Of a DNA stretch of 64,000 bases, positions 35,526 to 46,926 are shown piece by piece. How positions within the stretch are numbered: the first letter of the stretch is position 1; each line of letters opens with the position of its first letter. The notes beneath the pieces are model-generated. The model saw only the letters and a list, made by a program, of their open reading frames with translations. It was not told the origin of the DNA and searched no databases. A program made the translations under genes and the position numbers. Origin of the DNA: Cerioporus squamosus (Eukaryota; Basidiomycota; Agaricomycetes; Polyporales; Polyporaceae). The stretch is from positions 1 to 64,000 of the forward strand of contig JABYQS010000147.1 of NCBI GenBank assembly GCA_022592435.1. The letters are read 5' to 3'.

Positions 35526-36226
35526 CTACTTCACAAGCAACATTGGGAAGTACGCGTGGGGATCATGGGGCGCGTCCTCGACGCGTTCAGGACGCCAACG
35601 CTTGAAGGATTGGGGAGGGGTAGGCGGAAGCTTGGACTCAGAGTAGGCCTTGCGAGCCGAGGCAATCGTCGCAATTGCTTGGGTAAGGTCAACGGCACCC
35701 TGCTGCTCTGCGGGGACATCCGACTTCTCTGCTGCATCAGGAGCGGCGATACTGCGATACTAATCAGGAGGAGTCGTGTAATATCATGAAGTGGGACATA
35801 CACTTGCTGCGCCCTTGCATGGTCCAGGAGCAAGGTAGACAGCTCCGATTGCGTCACCACGGAGAGTTTGGGGTACGCACGGCGCACATCCCGTTTCCAG
35901 TAGGGGTTTTGCGCGGGGTCGGAGGCTAGAGGAAGGACACTGAGACACACCAATCATACGAGAGACGTCCGCGGTGCGAACCTTTCGTGGCAGGAGTCGA
36001 ATACTTCTCCGGCCTCGAACCAGGAGGCGGGTAGCGGTGGACACCAGCAATAGGAAGGCCGCTAGAGATCTCAGGATTCACCGCGACGACGTCTCCTGCA
36101 AGCGTGCGGCAAGTGGTGAGGACATGTGTCGGATTCGAATGAGTGGACCGGCGTACTGAATTTCTTCCAGAAGCCCTTGGGGCTCAGATGGTAGAGCGTA
36201 TGGTCTGCCACCATACGAGACGCCAT
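35526..36226 (-). CDS. Mitochondrial complex I 21-kDa subunit (fungal NADH:ubiquinone oxidoreductase)
   Basis: This is an accessory subunit of respiratory complex I. It starts at ATG 36226 (MASRMVADHTLYHLSPKGFW) with KKF joining by an intron to RDVVAVNPEISSGLPIAGVH, then YPPPGSRPEKYSTPATK, SDPAQNPYWKRDVRRAYPKL, SVVTQSELSTLLL and a C-terminal KLPPTPPQSFKRWRPERVED ending MLLVK at 35529. The order PEISSGLPIAGVHR / NPYWKRDVRRAYP / HDPHAYFPM is the signature of the fungal 21-kDa subunit. Three short introns were resolved (the last between ARAQQ and YRSIAAPDAAEK). No cleavable presequence is obvious, as is usual for this subunit. Confidence 0.9.
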
Positions 36227-36375
36227 GGCCGACGAGCACGGAGGGGGGAAAGGCGGTGGTGGTCGTTGTCGAGGAAGCTCTTGTCGCAGGAGCGAACAGC
36301 GACGCCGCGGTTGTGCCCGTGCGGTCACATGCTCGGCGGGCGACTGCCTCCAGCCATTCGCCCAGGCCCGGTTTC

Positions 36376-36750
36376 TCACTTGTCCTCCACGTCCTTGATG
36401 TCCTTGTCGTCGTGTACACGCATACTGCAAATGTCCTGCTTGCTATTGCTCGCCAAGAGACGTCGAATGCGCTGCCAGTGTCCAGCAGATGCTCGATACA
36501 GCAGTGCAGAACTATCACCGGTTGCCTCGCGCTGGCGGGGTGCATGCCCGACGTCGGCCATTTGGACGCGATTTCGGTCCATTGTCACTGCCTGGGTTTG
36601 CAACGCAGCTGACGCAGGCGTATTGTAAGTGCTCAATTGGCTCTGTCCGACGCTGAAACTGTCGCCTGAACAGCGGATGTCGCGGAGAACTCGCTCGATG
36701 AGCTCCCGATCGCGCAATCGCAAGCCTTGCTTTACACCACTTCGCACCAT
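36376..36750 (-). CDS. Possible small protein of unknown function
   Basis: A single open frame of 124 codons starts MVRSGVKQGLRLRDRELIER and ends with an acidic tail DDKDIKDVEDK. It fits neatly between the complex I subunit start (150 bp away) and the UPF0643 start (274 bp away), in divergent orientation to the latter. Composition is protein-like (RRLLASNSKQ) but I do not recognise it, and no intron or domain helps. A small mitochondrial or ribosome-associated protein would fit; this is a guess. It could also be an antisense shadow in promoter DNA. Confidence 0.35.
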   Translation of the reverse strand: MVRSGVKQGLRLRDRELIERVLRDIRCSGDSFSVGQSQLSTYNTPASAALQTQAVTMDRNRVQMADVGHAPRQREATGDSSALLYRASAGHWQRIRRLLASNSKQDICSMRVHDDKDIKDVEDK

Positions 36751-36866
36751 CCGCCCAAGCCTGGCCTCTTCCTGCGCTCGCGGCCATACGGCGACGTTGC
36801 GATGTTACGTGTCTTGTCCGCGCTGTCGTGCTCGTCGTTTCATTGGTGGCCAGGATAACCGCTGCA

Positions 36867-36872
36867 TATAAA
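36867..36872 (+). promoter_or_regulatory. TATA-like box upstream of the UPF0643-like gene
   Basis: TATAAA about 155 nt before the ATG at 37024; the spacing allows a leader of roughly 120 nt. Confidence 0.4.
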
Positions 36873-37023
36873 CCTCGGGATGCTCGTCAGCCTCTTCACC
36901 GTCACCCTACTGCACTCTCCCCAGATCCCTCCTACTGTCTCTGAGGCGACCAGACTCGTCTTCTTTTGCTTACACACTCCAGCGTTCTCTTCCCTCCGAG
37001 TTACACATTGACAACAGCATACG

Positions 37024-37931
37024 ATGTCTGAAGTCGCCGTTGCCGCTCCTATCGCTCTGCCTGCCTCTACGGACGATATTCTGAGCCCGCCCATGTCTTC
37101 CTCTAAGCCCAGCGACGACACTCAGCAGATATTGGCGGAGAAGCCTGCGAAAGAAGCACGCGACCCTCACGTCCTCCCGACTTTCACGTCGCGCTCGCAA
37201 TCTCCCATCCTCTACCTCCCGCCCCTTCTCTCTTCCCTTCCCGCAGGGGTTGTCCACCCCGGCTACCCAGTGTCCTCCCCAGCATTCTCCTCCCCAAGCG
37301 CACCGCGTCCGCTATCGACCGACACACGCCTGCCCTCGATAGACCCCGCGTCGCTCTCCTTGCATCGCGCGTTGCACGACTTCCGGCCAGTAACGGAAGA
37401 CTACGCGACGGTGCCATACTCCGAGGCGTTCAACTGGGACGAGCTCGAGCTCCCGGAGGACGACGAACGCGAATGGTATTGCGTCGCTTTTCGTAGCAAG
37501 CGGAAAGCAGGCAGCGATGGCAGTCGTGAGTATATGCATGGTCTCTATATGCGCGCTCTTTGCTAAGTAACATTGCCCACAGCCCTCTACGAGGCAGACA
37601 AGAAGGCTCACGAGGAGGCCGTTTCGAACGGCGGCGTACGTGCATCGTCGCTATATAACCCAACAAACCACTTACGCGAACTTTCTTGCAGTTGATCTTG
37701 TATTGGTACGGAACCCCGCACCCCACGACGAGTCTCAACCTCGCGACGTGCATCTGGCAGTCGCGTGCTCACGCGGCCGCTGCCAACTCTCGCCCGCATC
37801 ACATTCGAGCGATGCGGCTGGCTGCCGCTTCGTACGAGCGGTATGAGCTGGAGCGTTACCGCCTCCAGAAGGTGAAGGGCGAACGTGGGGTGCGCGTGCA
37901 GCCCTACGACGGTGGGGATGTCGGCTGGTAG
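37024..37931 (+). CDS. UPF0643-like conserved fungal protein
   Basis: The function is unknown. It starts MSEVAVAAPIALPASTDDIL. The N-terminal 100 residues are Pro/Ser-rich and disordered. The conserved part runs EDDEREWYCVAFRSKRK, then an intron join to SLYEADKKAHEEAVSNGG, then LILYWYGTPHPTTSLNLATC and IWQSRAHAAAANSRPHHIRA, ending RYELERYRLQKVKGERG and GGDVGW. The W-Y-C-x-x-F-R-S, Y-W-Y-G and C-I-W-Q-S-R words match what I know as the UPF0643 family of yeasts and filamentous fungi. Two introns; the stop is at 37929. No signal peptide or membrane helix. Confidence 0.7.
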
Positions 37932-38221
37932 ATGTCGTGCGGAGGGTGTTTCTTGGATCTTGGAATGTTTGAGCCTCTTCTTGTTGTCGTCTTATTATTC
38001 GCTGTCGATACGCTTTCGGTACTCTAAATCGCGATTATTGTTAGGATAGATCATGTTCTTCCCGAGTTACTAGCATTTGCATGTGTGCACTGCGACGACG
38101 ATGCATGCATCATGTCTCAGCTACTACGTTCCATTGAAACACATCGAGTCCGCCAAAGGTACAGATTATGTGTATGACTGCTGACGTTGTCGAGTACCAT
38201 TGCCAAGATGCAACGTATTGA

Positions 38222-40169
38222 TCATGCGATTGTCTGCCCATGGATAGTTTGGTTTAGAAACTGGAGCGCAGCCTCGCCCTTGCCCAGCGAGCCCGTCGCA
38301 AAGTCGCCGATGTTGTGGCCACTGCGAACGTACCATGAGTGCCCGGCGTCGTCCCCTTGAAGCGGAGAGAAGAGATACTCACGCGCCAGAGAAGCGGACG
38401 TAGGTGAACGGCGGGAGCTGCTTGAACTGACCGACGGTCTCGCTCCCGACCTTGTACGGGGTCCACTGGGTGAAGTAGAAGTTCGCCGTGGCGTCAGTGT
38501 TGAGGTCAGCGGCGAGTGCCTCGGTGAGTAAGTGGTTGCCGATGAAGTCCTGAAGGTCACGAGAAGTGGTGATGAGCTCGGACGAAAGACATCCCTAGAT
38601 CACTCAGACGTACAGCGTCACCAGACCACATTCCAACCAGGATGTTCTTGTTGATCAAGCCCTCGAGGAGCGGCCGGGAGTTGCGGATCCAACTCCCAGT
38701 CGTCTTGAAGTTGTACGCCACATAGATGTTGTCCTCCGTGTACTGGGATGTCGCGCCGATCTTAGATTGGATGGCGGGGTCGGAAAGGTAGGTCGTAGTG
38801 GAGGGGTCGGTCTTGTTCGAGTTGACGTGGAACTGGTTGTAGCTGCCGACGAGCGAGCCGTAGAAGTCCTGCTCAGCCGCGAGTCCGGCGTCCCAGCAGA
38901 TGAGCTGGTTGTTGGAAGTGTTGTTAGCGTAGCAATTTTGGACCTTCTTCTGGATGCCGGAGTTGTCGGTCGCGTACCAAAGGCGGTCCTGTTTGAGGAT
39001 GGTTGATGCGGGGACGAGCTGAGCATATCTCTCGACGTTGCGATGTAGGTAAGTCGAGCATGAAGAAGAATCGTGTGCCTCTTGACTCACGGGTTGCCGA
39101 CGGCGTAGTCCAGGTAGTACGGGAGCTGAAGGAGAGGGTCCTGCATCATGGTTAGTATGCAGTGTTCAGACTGTGACACTACACACTGACCATGTACGGC
39201 CCACCAATGCCAATGTTCTTCACATTAATCTTGACACCTGAGACAGACCCGGAATCTATGGCGTCATTCTGGCTCAAGAAGTACCTGTGGCACTCTTGTC
39301 AGGGTTGCGCTAGCCTATAGATATGCTCGAGACTCACGTAGCGAAGGTAGAAATCAAGGTGCCTCCATAGCTGTGCGATACCGTTGATCAGCCGGCGGAC
39401 ATCGACTCGGAGGAAGAACACTGACTGTTCACTCCAAAGGCCAAAATCATTCTTCTGGTACTTGGCAAAGCGAGAGTCCGTGAAGAAAATCTGGAGGAAC
39501 TTCACAGGTCTGTGAACAGATGAACTTCGCCGCCGAGTGCTGTTTGTATGACGAACCTGCCAGACATCGGCTGCTGCTGCCTGGGTGGTACTGATGTTCC
39601 TTGACCCGTACGAGAAGCCGACACCAATGGGCTGATCGATGTAAAGACTGACAACTATCAATCTTGAATTGTCAACCACGACACTTTTGGCACTCACACA
39701 TTTGAGACTTGGTTAAATGAGTACGGGTTGAGGGACACCGTCTTCTGATCGTCGTTGAGGCGACACGGTCCATTCTCCGTTAACAGGCCAACCATGCTCG
39801 AAGTACCCCCCTTGCCTGACATCAGCAGGATGCAGGACACGAGAGGTAAATTACGCACCTCGCCTTGAAGCCACACCGTCAGCGGCGCGGTGTCTGGGTT
39901 ATTACGAGCCTCGAAGAACCAGAACCTGTGAACGAACTACATTCAGTGCCTCCTGCCAATGTGAGGAAGAAGAGAATGGTAACATGCCATATGCTACCGT
40001 CGGAAGAGATGTCTCCATATCCGGAGGCCTGGTAGACACCGGAGGTGGTCTCGCAGACACCGCTGTTCTCGACGACGCCGCAGAGCTTGCCCGGAGTCGG
40101 GGCGCTTGCAGCTGCGGAGGAAATGAGATAGAGTGCCGCGACAGCCGTGGCGAGCAGAGCAAACGTCAT
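38222..40169 (-). CDS. Serine carboxypeptidase (S10) homologue with missing catalytic serine
   Basis: This is a secreted S10-fold protein. It starts at ATG 40169 with signal peptide [20 protein letters not shown], then [20 protein letters not shown]. The substrate-site loop reads [20 protein letters not shown] (S10 norm WLNGGPGSSS). [17 protein letters not shown] is normal. The nucleophile motif, expected as E-S-Y-G-G, is assembled across an intron as W-S-E-H-Y-G-G: the exon ends GAA-CA and the next begins C-TAT-GGA-GGC, giving CAC (His) instead of Ser. The catalytic Asp (MWSGDAD) and a C-terminal GH pair ([11 protein letters not shown]) are present. About nine introns; no stop or frameshift was seen. 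It is probably a non-catalytic homologue rather than a pseudogene. Confidence 0.85.
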
Positions 40170-41246
40170 GGTGGAAGTGACCGGCTGTGACGACGATGCC
40201 TGGAGGAGTTTTGAGGGACATCGACTGTCCTTATATCGGCAGCAGACGCCTCCAGCGTGCTCGCAGGTCGACTGTATGCATCCTTCTAGATCGACCAGAG
40301 CCAGGACTCTTGCGCGAATGGATTCAAGGGGCACAGGATGTGTCAAAGCTGCTTGCGGTGGGAGACAATGTGATCAGCACTCTCGATATCTCCGAGTCGA
40401 CGGTCATTCCGTTTCGAAGCCTGGGCGCCATGTTGCATGTGGTAGAAAGCCTGAGCACGTCGGAGGTACGCAGATGTTGCTTCCAACTTACGCTCACAGA
40501 GCGCACGTCGTCGGAGTCCTATGCGAAAGATCAATACGCTGTGATTCACCGAGATTCACTGCCTCAACATACCCGTGAATGGTTCCGTGTGATGATGTTG
40601 CCAACTGGAGCACTACGGCGGGACGCTGACAATCAGTGTTCAACTCCAGAAAGGACAGTGACCTCACCGATGGATGGGATCTCAGGGGCTCGGTATATGT
40701 TCACGCGAAGAACGCGGTCAGGAGGGTTTACTGCTAGAGACAATCCGAAGGCGCTCCTTGACCAGCTCTGACGTTCCTGAGCTTCGCAAGCGTTCGGACT
40801 GTGGGCGGAGATCAACCGTCTTCCTAGAGGTACAAGATGCCCAAGGAATCTCGTGATCCTGAAGAGAAGATGGCTCGGAACTGCACTCGCTCCGGGACGG
40901 CTAATCTCCTAGTCATGCGTGCTACGGCGACGCGCCCAGGCTCGCCATACATACTCAGCGAGCACGCTATACTTATGCTGTGGTCGCTCAACCGCACTGT
41001 TCAGTAATGCTCAGCATACAACAACAATGATATACGACCACACAAATTCATACCGATCATCATCAGCGGGTGTGTTCTGGTGCTAATCCCGAGGTATCAC
41101 GCGTCTTCCGTAGACTTCGGCCTCCTCGAGGCATCATGAAGGATGTGGGGCCTTTCACAAACAACACAATTGCTGATGAAGGTTCGAGATGGCTATGGCA
41201 AAGCGAGGGTGATTGTGACAATGAGACCTAGGAACACTCAGCGCAC
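40170..41246. other. Intergenic region
   Basis: This is upstream of the S10 homologue and downstream of the next minus-strand gene. A 194-codon plus-strand frame (40187-40771) has no recognisable content and overlaps the S10 promoter. Confidence 0.45.
40231..40236 (-). promoter_or_regulatory. TATA-like box of the S10 homologue
   Basis: The minus strand reads GATATAAG about 62 nt before the ATG at 40169. Confidence 0.4.
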
Positions 41247-43438
41247 TCAGTCTGACCAAGACTCGATCGTATCCCTCGACTCTTGGGAAGACCGCGACGA
41301 CTCGTCCACTTCAATCTCGTCGACCCAAGAACTTGAGTGCCCTACAGGCTGTTCCCCGCTTTTTGAAGTCGACTGACTGATTTCTTCCTACATTTCCATC
41401 AGATACGTGATTTAGCGTAGTTTCACTTGCGCACTCACAACCGCAACACCATCCTCCGGAGGAGATCCCGTTTCTTCCGCATGCCCCTCTCTTTCATCGA
41501 TGCCAGCCGGTCCCCTTAAGGGTGATATGTAGATACCGGGCGCAGGAGCGAAAGGCGCTGCTGGAGGGGTACCGACGTCCGGCGATTCTTGTTCTTCCTC
41601 TTCTAGGCCATCCTCGTACGAGCGACTGCGACGTCCATCCTGAGATTCTGCGCCGAGTAAATCCCAGCGGGCATCGTCGGCCCAAGGCTCCTGCTCGTCG
41701 AGTTCGCCTTCGCAGTGGAGCGGGACGTAGATGGAGCTGCCTTGTCGTCGGGAGTCACAATCCAGACAAAGGGACCGCCGTCTTCGCTCTGTTGCGAGCC
41801 CTGGGGCGCGTGAACGCCGGGCGATGAAATGCAGGATTTCTCCTCGGCATGATCCCGAACGTAGGGGCTCTGTAGGTCCGGCGTCGAGATCCCACTGAGT
41901 CCGAGAGAGGCAGGCGAGGACTGGGAGGCAGCCTGCGGGGACGAATGTGCTTGAGGGAGTCGGCGCGAGTGGGTGTATGCGGTTCTGGGACTCCTGGCTG
42001 ACTCCAGAATACCTCCTCAGAATCGCTGTCCGTAGGAAGAGGCGGTGACGAAGGGGCGTTCAAGACAATGTCTCCCCGATCGAACTTCTCCCATTTGAAC
42101 CCAAGCGCCTCGTAGTCGACCAGCTGCTTATGAGGAGTCCCGTCCACCTCTATCTCGAAACCATGAAGACCAGGAGCGCAGTTGAATCCATAACTCTTCG
42201 CAATACCAGGCATGAAGCGTCCCACAGATCTTGATGCCGGTGAAGGCGGGATGGATGTACTCCCTGGAGGACCGAGGACCCATGGAGCATGCCGTATCTG
42301 ATGAGAAGATCCTGGAGAGTCTTCAGTTGATGAGAGCAAAGATGCCGGGTTCGCGGAAGAGTGGCGGAAGTCCGCATGGGCAGAGACCGTGGACAGCATC
42401 AGGGGTCCTGGCGTTGAGAACGGCCAACCGCTTTGCAAGGACGCCAGGGCCAGTGAGGGTTGGCTCAATCCTGAGGGAAGCACGAAAGCAGGCGAAACAG
42501 GGGCAGGACGTGCGTCGGGCACGGCAAGAGATGCATCATCACCAGTAAGACCAGGTCCAGGAGTAGAGAAGGGTATGGGCATCGGCACAGTGTAAGAAGC
42601 AAGATACGTAGAGATGGCAGTCAAATCGGGATTTATGGGGGCAGTGTGAGCAGAAGTAATGTCGGTGAACGCTGAGGAAGTGGACGCAGGTCCAGCAGTA
42701 GAGAATGGAAGCTCGCTTCTTGCGGAGAGACGAGGAGACGGGGTTTGTTCCTCGGGAGATGCGAGACATACTGGTGGGATCTTGTGGTTCACATACTGTT
42801 CGTCCGTGTAGTCCGATGTTGGCTCCACCGGGGCGAAATCACGTAAGAATGGCTCCGAAGCGGCGGGTAGCTCGGGTTCTGCAGGGGGTACGAAGGCAAA
42901 TGGCGAGTTCTCAGCAGCCAGTTGACCAGCACTATCGGAACTTCCATCTGGTATCGGGCGGCTCGAGTCTGACGTTGGAAGGAGTAGACGCAAAGGATGT
43001 TTCGATCCAAGAGTCGTGATCGTACCATGCAACCAAGGGGGCAGATGTCTGGTCGCGTCGATAGTTTGAGCATCTTCATCCAAGTCGCAGAAGACGGAGG
43101 GGTCGAAAGGGTCGCGAGCTTTCGCCGATGACATGGGATAGTCCATCTCCAAGACAGAGAAGTCCTCCCCAAGGGCTCCACCGTTGAAGGAACTGTACGC
43201 ATTCGCCGGAGTTCGCGGAGTCTCATATGTTGTAGCGGACGAGGATGAAGCTGCTCGCTGACGGCGAGAGCGCGTTGTGCTAGCAGGAGTTGCATGCAAA
43301 ACGTTGACTGTTTGGATCATGCGATCGTAGCGCGAGTTCATGCCGTCCGTCCGCTGGCGTTTCACTGGTCGACCGGAGCCTATGTCGGGCCATTATCCAG
43401 TGTCGTTCACAGCATAGAGATAAAACACTCGCCCTCAT
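41247..43438 (-). CDS. Disordered Ser/Pro-rich basidiomycete protein, with two apparent frameshifts
   Basis: I do not recognise a function. A short first exon (ATG 43438, MRA) joins by a 5' intron to SGRPVKRQRTDGMNSRYDRM. The body is low-complexity (repeated FSTPGP words, DLDEDAQTIDA, PPWLHGTITTLG) with a short folded-looking segment: KSYGFNCAPGLHGFEIEVDG, then LGFKWEKFDRGDIVLNAPSS. Near 41960 (GADSL, in a C run) the coding pattern moves to another frame: the off-frame text is Arg-rich, while the neighbouring frame gives SSPASLGLSGISTPDLQSPY and GGPFVWIVTPDDK. A second shift near 41750 leads to SIYVPLHCEGELDEQEPWAD. A last exon (after ACAG) reads PVGHSSSWVDEIEVDESS and ends WSD at 41250. Single-base losses in C and G runs are the simplest reading; ignoring them, the frame would stop at 41755. 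Confidence 0.55.
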
Positions 43439-44007
43439 CGCCCCGCTGATCCGAAAGTCTAGCCACGTCAACAGTTCACTTCAGCAGTCCTGGATCATCC
43501 ACCGTCCTCACCGATCGGGTTCAAGCCCATTCAGCAGTAGTCTGTGGCGGTCGTGCGCTACGGATGTTTTTCGACGCGTGTGCATAGTCGACGCAGTCTT
43601 GTTCGTTAGGAATAACACGGAACAGCGGGTGGTGGTGGTGGTGGTGCGGAGACGAGACCCGTCGCGCGGTCAACGCGTCCTGTCACCGGGCAGTCACGGT
43701 GGGCGCCCGTGGGTTTCGCCATCGCGGCCTTCCATTTCGCAATATTGTCCAATGTCTCAGACGCGACTGCGGCCTCTACTGAACGCTTTTCATTGTGTAC
43801 GAACCATTCTCCTCCTTCTCATGGCATACATGAAGCTTCGAGTTCTGCCGTTGTGCGACGCCATGCATCCATGGTCACTAGTACTGTCGCCCGATTTTCG
43901 CTGACTGAGCAAGCTGACCAGGATTACCCACGTCGCCGGCATCATACGCGCGGTCTGTAAGTACTTATCGCGTCGCACCCGGAGCGAATTATCCTCTGCT
44001 ATCCCCC
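43439..44007. other. Divergent promoter region
   Basis: This holds the promoters of the disordered-protein gene and of gamma-glutamyltranspeptidase. A GT-rich run (GGTGGTGGTGGTGG) lies near 43630. No gene. Confidence 0.5.
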
Positions 44008-46356
44008 ATGCTGAAGCCAGGTCTCATCGCAGAACCAGGCTATCGACAGCTTCAGGCTCGCTCGAGGCTGTCTAGGCCGATATATTATGCGGTTCTAGTC
44101 GCTGCATGCACCGGCTATCTGCTCTATGGACTGTGGTCGCACCCGCACCTCGGCTCAGGGTTCCATCCATGTCAATCTGGAAGCTCGCGCACTCGAGTGC
44201 CCTCGGCGTCCAAGAATCCAGCGTACATAATCCGGGCCACCCACGGAGCCGTCGCAAGCGAGAATGAGCTGTGTTCCAACATCGGGGTGAACACGATGAA
44301 GGCGGGAGGGAACGCGGTGGACGCTGCCGTGAGCACGACACTCTGCATTGGTGTCGTCAACATGTTCTCGTGAGTCGTCCTGTGTGCGTTCCCTCGCATA
44401 CCGTTTACGCGGATTTGTCCGTTAGCTCGGGCATCGGAGGGGGAGGTTTCATGACCGTTCGTCTACCACCTTCGGCCGCGAATGACACGTCCGAGGTCTT
44501 TACGATCGACTTCCGGGAGACTGCCCCTGCGCTCAGCAACAAGACCATGTACGTCGATGATCCTCTCGCGTCGCGCTGGGGCGGACTCGCTGTCGGAGTC
44601 CCCGGTGAATTGCGCGGGCTCGAGGAGGCCCATAGACGGTGGGGGACACTCCCTTGGAAATCTTTGGTCAAGCCTGCCGCGGATCTGGCCAAGGGCTGGA
44701 CTGTGCAAACAGAACTCGAACGCAGGATCGAGGTGACTATATGCGCTTCTCCGGGGTGACACAATGTCTGAGCCCACCTCCCAGATGTTTTCGCCTCTAA
44801 TGCTCAATGCGCCTGATTGGCGGGCTGTCTTCGCGCCTGAAGGCCAGCTGCTCAAAGAGGGTCAAGTCATACGTCGTACCAACCTATCGAGGACCCTCGA
44901 GACAATCGCGCACGAGGGCCCTGATGCGTTCTACAAAGGACGTATCGCCGACGCTATCGTGAACAAGGTCAAGGCGACTGGCGGCATCTTGACCCACGAA
45001 GACCTCGAGAAGTATGAAGTCATTGTGAGGCCCGCGCTCCAGGGCTCGTACCGGGGACGGAAGATATACACTCCGCATGCACCGACTTCTGGGCCTGTCC
45101 TGATCCACATGCTTAACCTGATGGAGCACTATCCGGAGCTCATCGAGGATGGCAGGACATTACTGAACGTCCATAGGGCCATCGAAGCGATGAAGTGTGA
45201 GTTCAGGCATATTCATAGAATTCCTACATAGTGCTGATTGCGCCCCCAGTCGGTTTCGCTGCTCGGTCCGTCCCGCTTTACCGTCATGGGGCTCAGCTGA
45301 CGATCTGTTCAGGACACGAGTTGGCGATCCTGCGTTCCATGATCATGTCGAGCGTATAGCGGAAATCCCGACCAAGCAGTACGCAAACGACATTGTCGTG
45401 AACATCACAGACGTGCGTGTTCCGTCACCTCGACACGTTCCCTGCGATGAGCTTGTTTCAGGACCGCACCCACTCCCCGGAGTACTACAATCCTGTGTAC
45501 GACGTGGTCACTGATCATGGCACTGTCAGTACCCCCGCCATGCGCCTTTCGGGAGACGCGGCTGACCGTACAGTAACAGAGCCATTCGTCTATAGTTGAC
45601 AAGGATGGCATGGCAGTGGCTTTGACTACCACCGTCAACCTCGTCTTCGGTTCTGCAGTGCTAGATCCCATAACGGGCGTCATCCTCAACGATGAGGTAA
45701 GTCTTCCTGAGCGTCTGGCGTACAGTACTGACGATTTTTGCTTTAGATGGATGACTTTTCGACGCCGGGCACTCCGAATGCGTTCGGCCTTTACCCGTCT
45801 CCATGTAAGTTCGGTTAACCTCGTGTGCATGACTTTGTCTTGACGGTCCGCGCCGCAGACAACTACCCCGAACCAGGGAAGCGTCCCTTGTCATCCACTG
45901 TGCCCATGATCGTGGAGAACGAGAACGGCTCTTTCTACCTGGCCATTGGCGGCTCCGGAGGGTCGCGCATTTTCCCAACCGTGTTCCAGGTGCTCCTGAA
46001 CCTCGACTGGGGCATGGACATCAGTGCAGCAATCGAGCACGGTCGCGTGCATGACCAGCTCTTCCCCACTATGGTGGACGCGGACGACATTCTTCCGGCG
46101 GACCTCCTGGACGGCCTGAGGGACAAGGGTCACAACATCACAGGTGAGCGTGTTTGTTGCCTGGACGGGCCGCTCGGGAGCTGACCGGCGAGGGAAGTGT
46201 CGGACACGGGACGCGTCGCGGCTGTGATCCAGGGCGTGGTGAAGCTTGACGATACTATTTATGGTGAGTCCGGTCGTCGCTTTCATGGCTTATGACGCTT
46301 ACCTTATGCTAGCGGCGAGTGATTCGAGGAAGAACGGCATTGCAGCGGGATACTGA
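44008..46356 (+). CDS. Gamma-glutamyltranspeptidase
   Basis: The enzyme cleaves the gamma-glutamyl bond of glutathione and its conjugates. It starts at ATG 44008 with a cytosolic tail then one N-terminal membrane anchor ([20 protein letters not shown]), so it is a type II protein in the vacuole or at the surface. Landmarks: [35 protein letters not shown], the substrate motif [30 protein letters not shown], and the autoprocessing site read across an intron as [22 protein letters not shown], in which the Thr becomes the new N-terminal nucleophile. The oxyanion glycine pair is in [10 protein letters not shown]. The intron 45266-45308 joins FAAR to TRVGDPAF. About eight introns, all in frame; the stop is at 46354. 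Confidence 0.92.
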
Positions 46357-46926
46357 TAGGCTGCGACCATGCATGCTGATGCTTGCTCTCAATGTATTCA
46401 GTCCCACTCATCTTACGACAGTATTGTGTGCACTTGATAGGTGTGTTCCAAACCCACGAAAGGCCAGTGCGCAGGTCACACGGAGCCGACCTTGACCCTG
46501 CTCAAATACCTGTGCTGTGCTGGCAGGCCCAGATCTTGAGGGATCGCGGTGCTATTTGTCACGTGTGCGTGTACCCTCGTCGGCCCACCAACTTCCGTTC
46601 CTCCTGATTGGCGTATCGCGCCCTATAGTTTCTTCACCTTCTTCTGGGTGCGCCTGTCATATGTCTCGCCTGCCATCGGAACAAAGTACCATCCGTGCGC
46701 TGTCCACGAGATCTTGTGTAGCCCTCACATTAGGCTTCACGTCGACAGGCGGGATAAACTTCGCATTAATTCGCGTTGCGGAGTATCGCCGGACTCGGGG
46801 CAAGCATCATGCATGTACTGGGCACGTTCTGCTTCGACGGACAGCTGGCAACGCGTTATAAGGAGTTCATGACACGCTGACGCGCTCTGTTGCTCCGCGA
46901 CCATCCACTACTGACTTTGCGCAGAT
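46357..46926. other. Intergenic region
   Basis: This is the promoter space of the mannanase gene. It holds short unconvincing frames only. Confidence 0.5.

Noticed and set aside
36179..36210. A tRNA-like A box (GGCTCAGATGGTAGAGCG) followed by a 7-bp stem
   Set aside because: It lies antisense to the first exon of the complex I subunit and there is no B box or acceptor stem downstream.
40187..40771. 194-codon plus-strand ORF
   Set aside because: It overlaps the S10 promoter and has no recognisable content; likely chance in GC-rich DNA.
45240..45320. Apparent stop in gamma-glutamyltranspeptidase
   Set aside because: Intron 45266-45308 (donor GTCCCG, acceptor TTCAG) joins FAAR to TRVGDPAF in frame.
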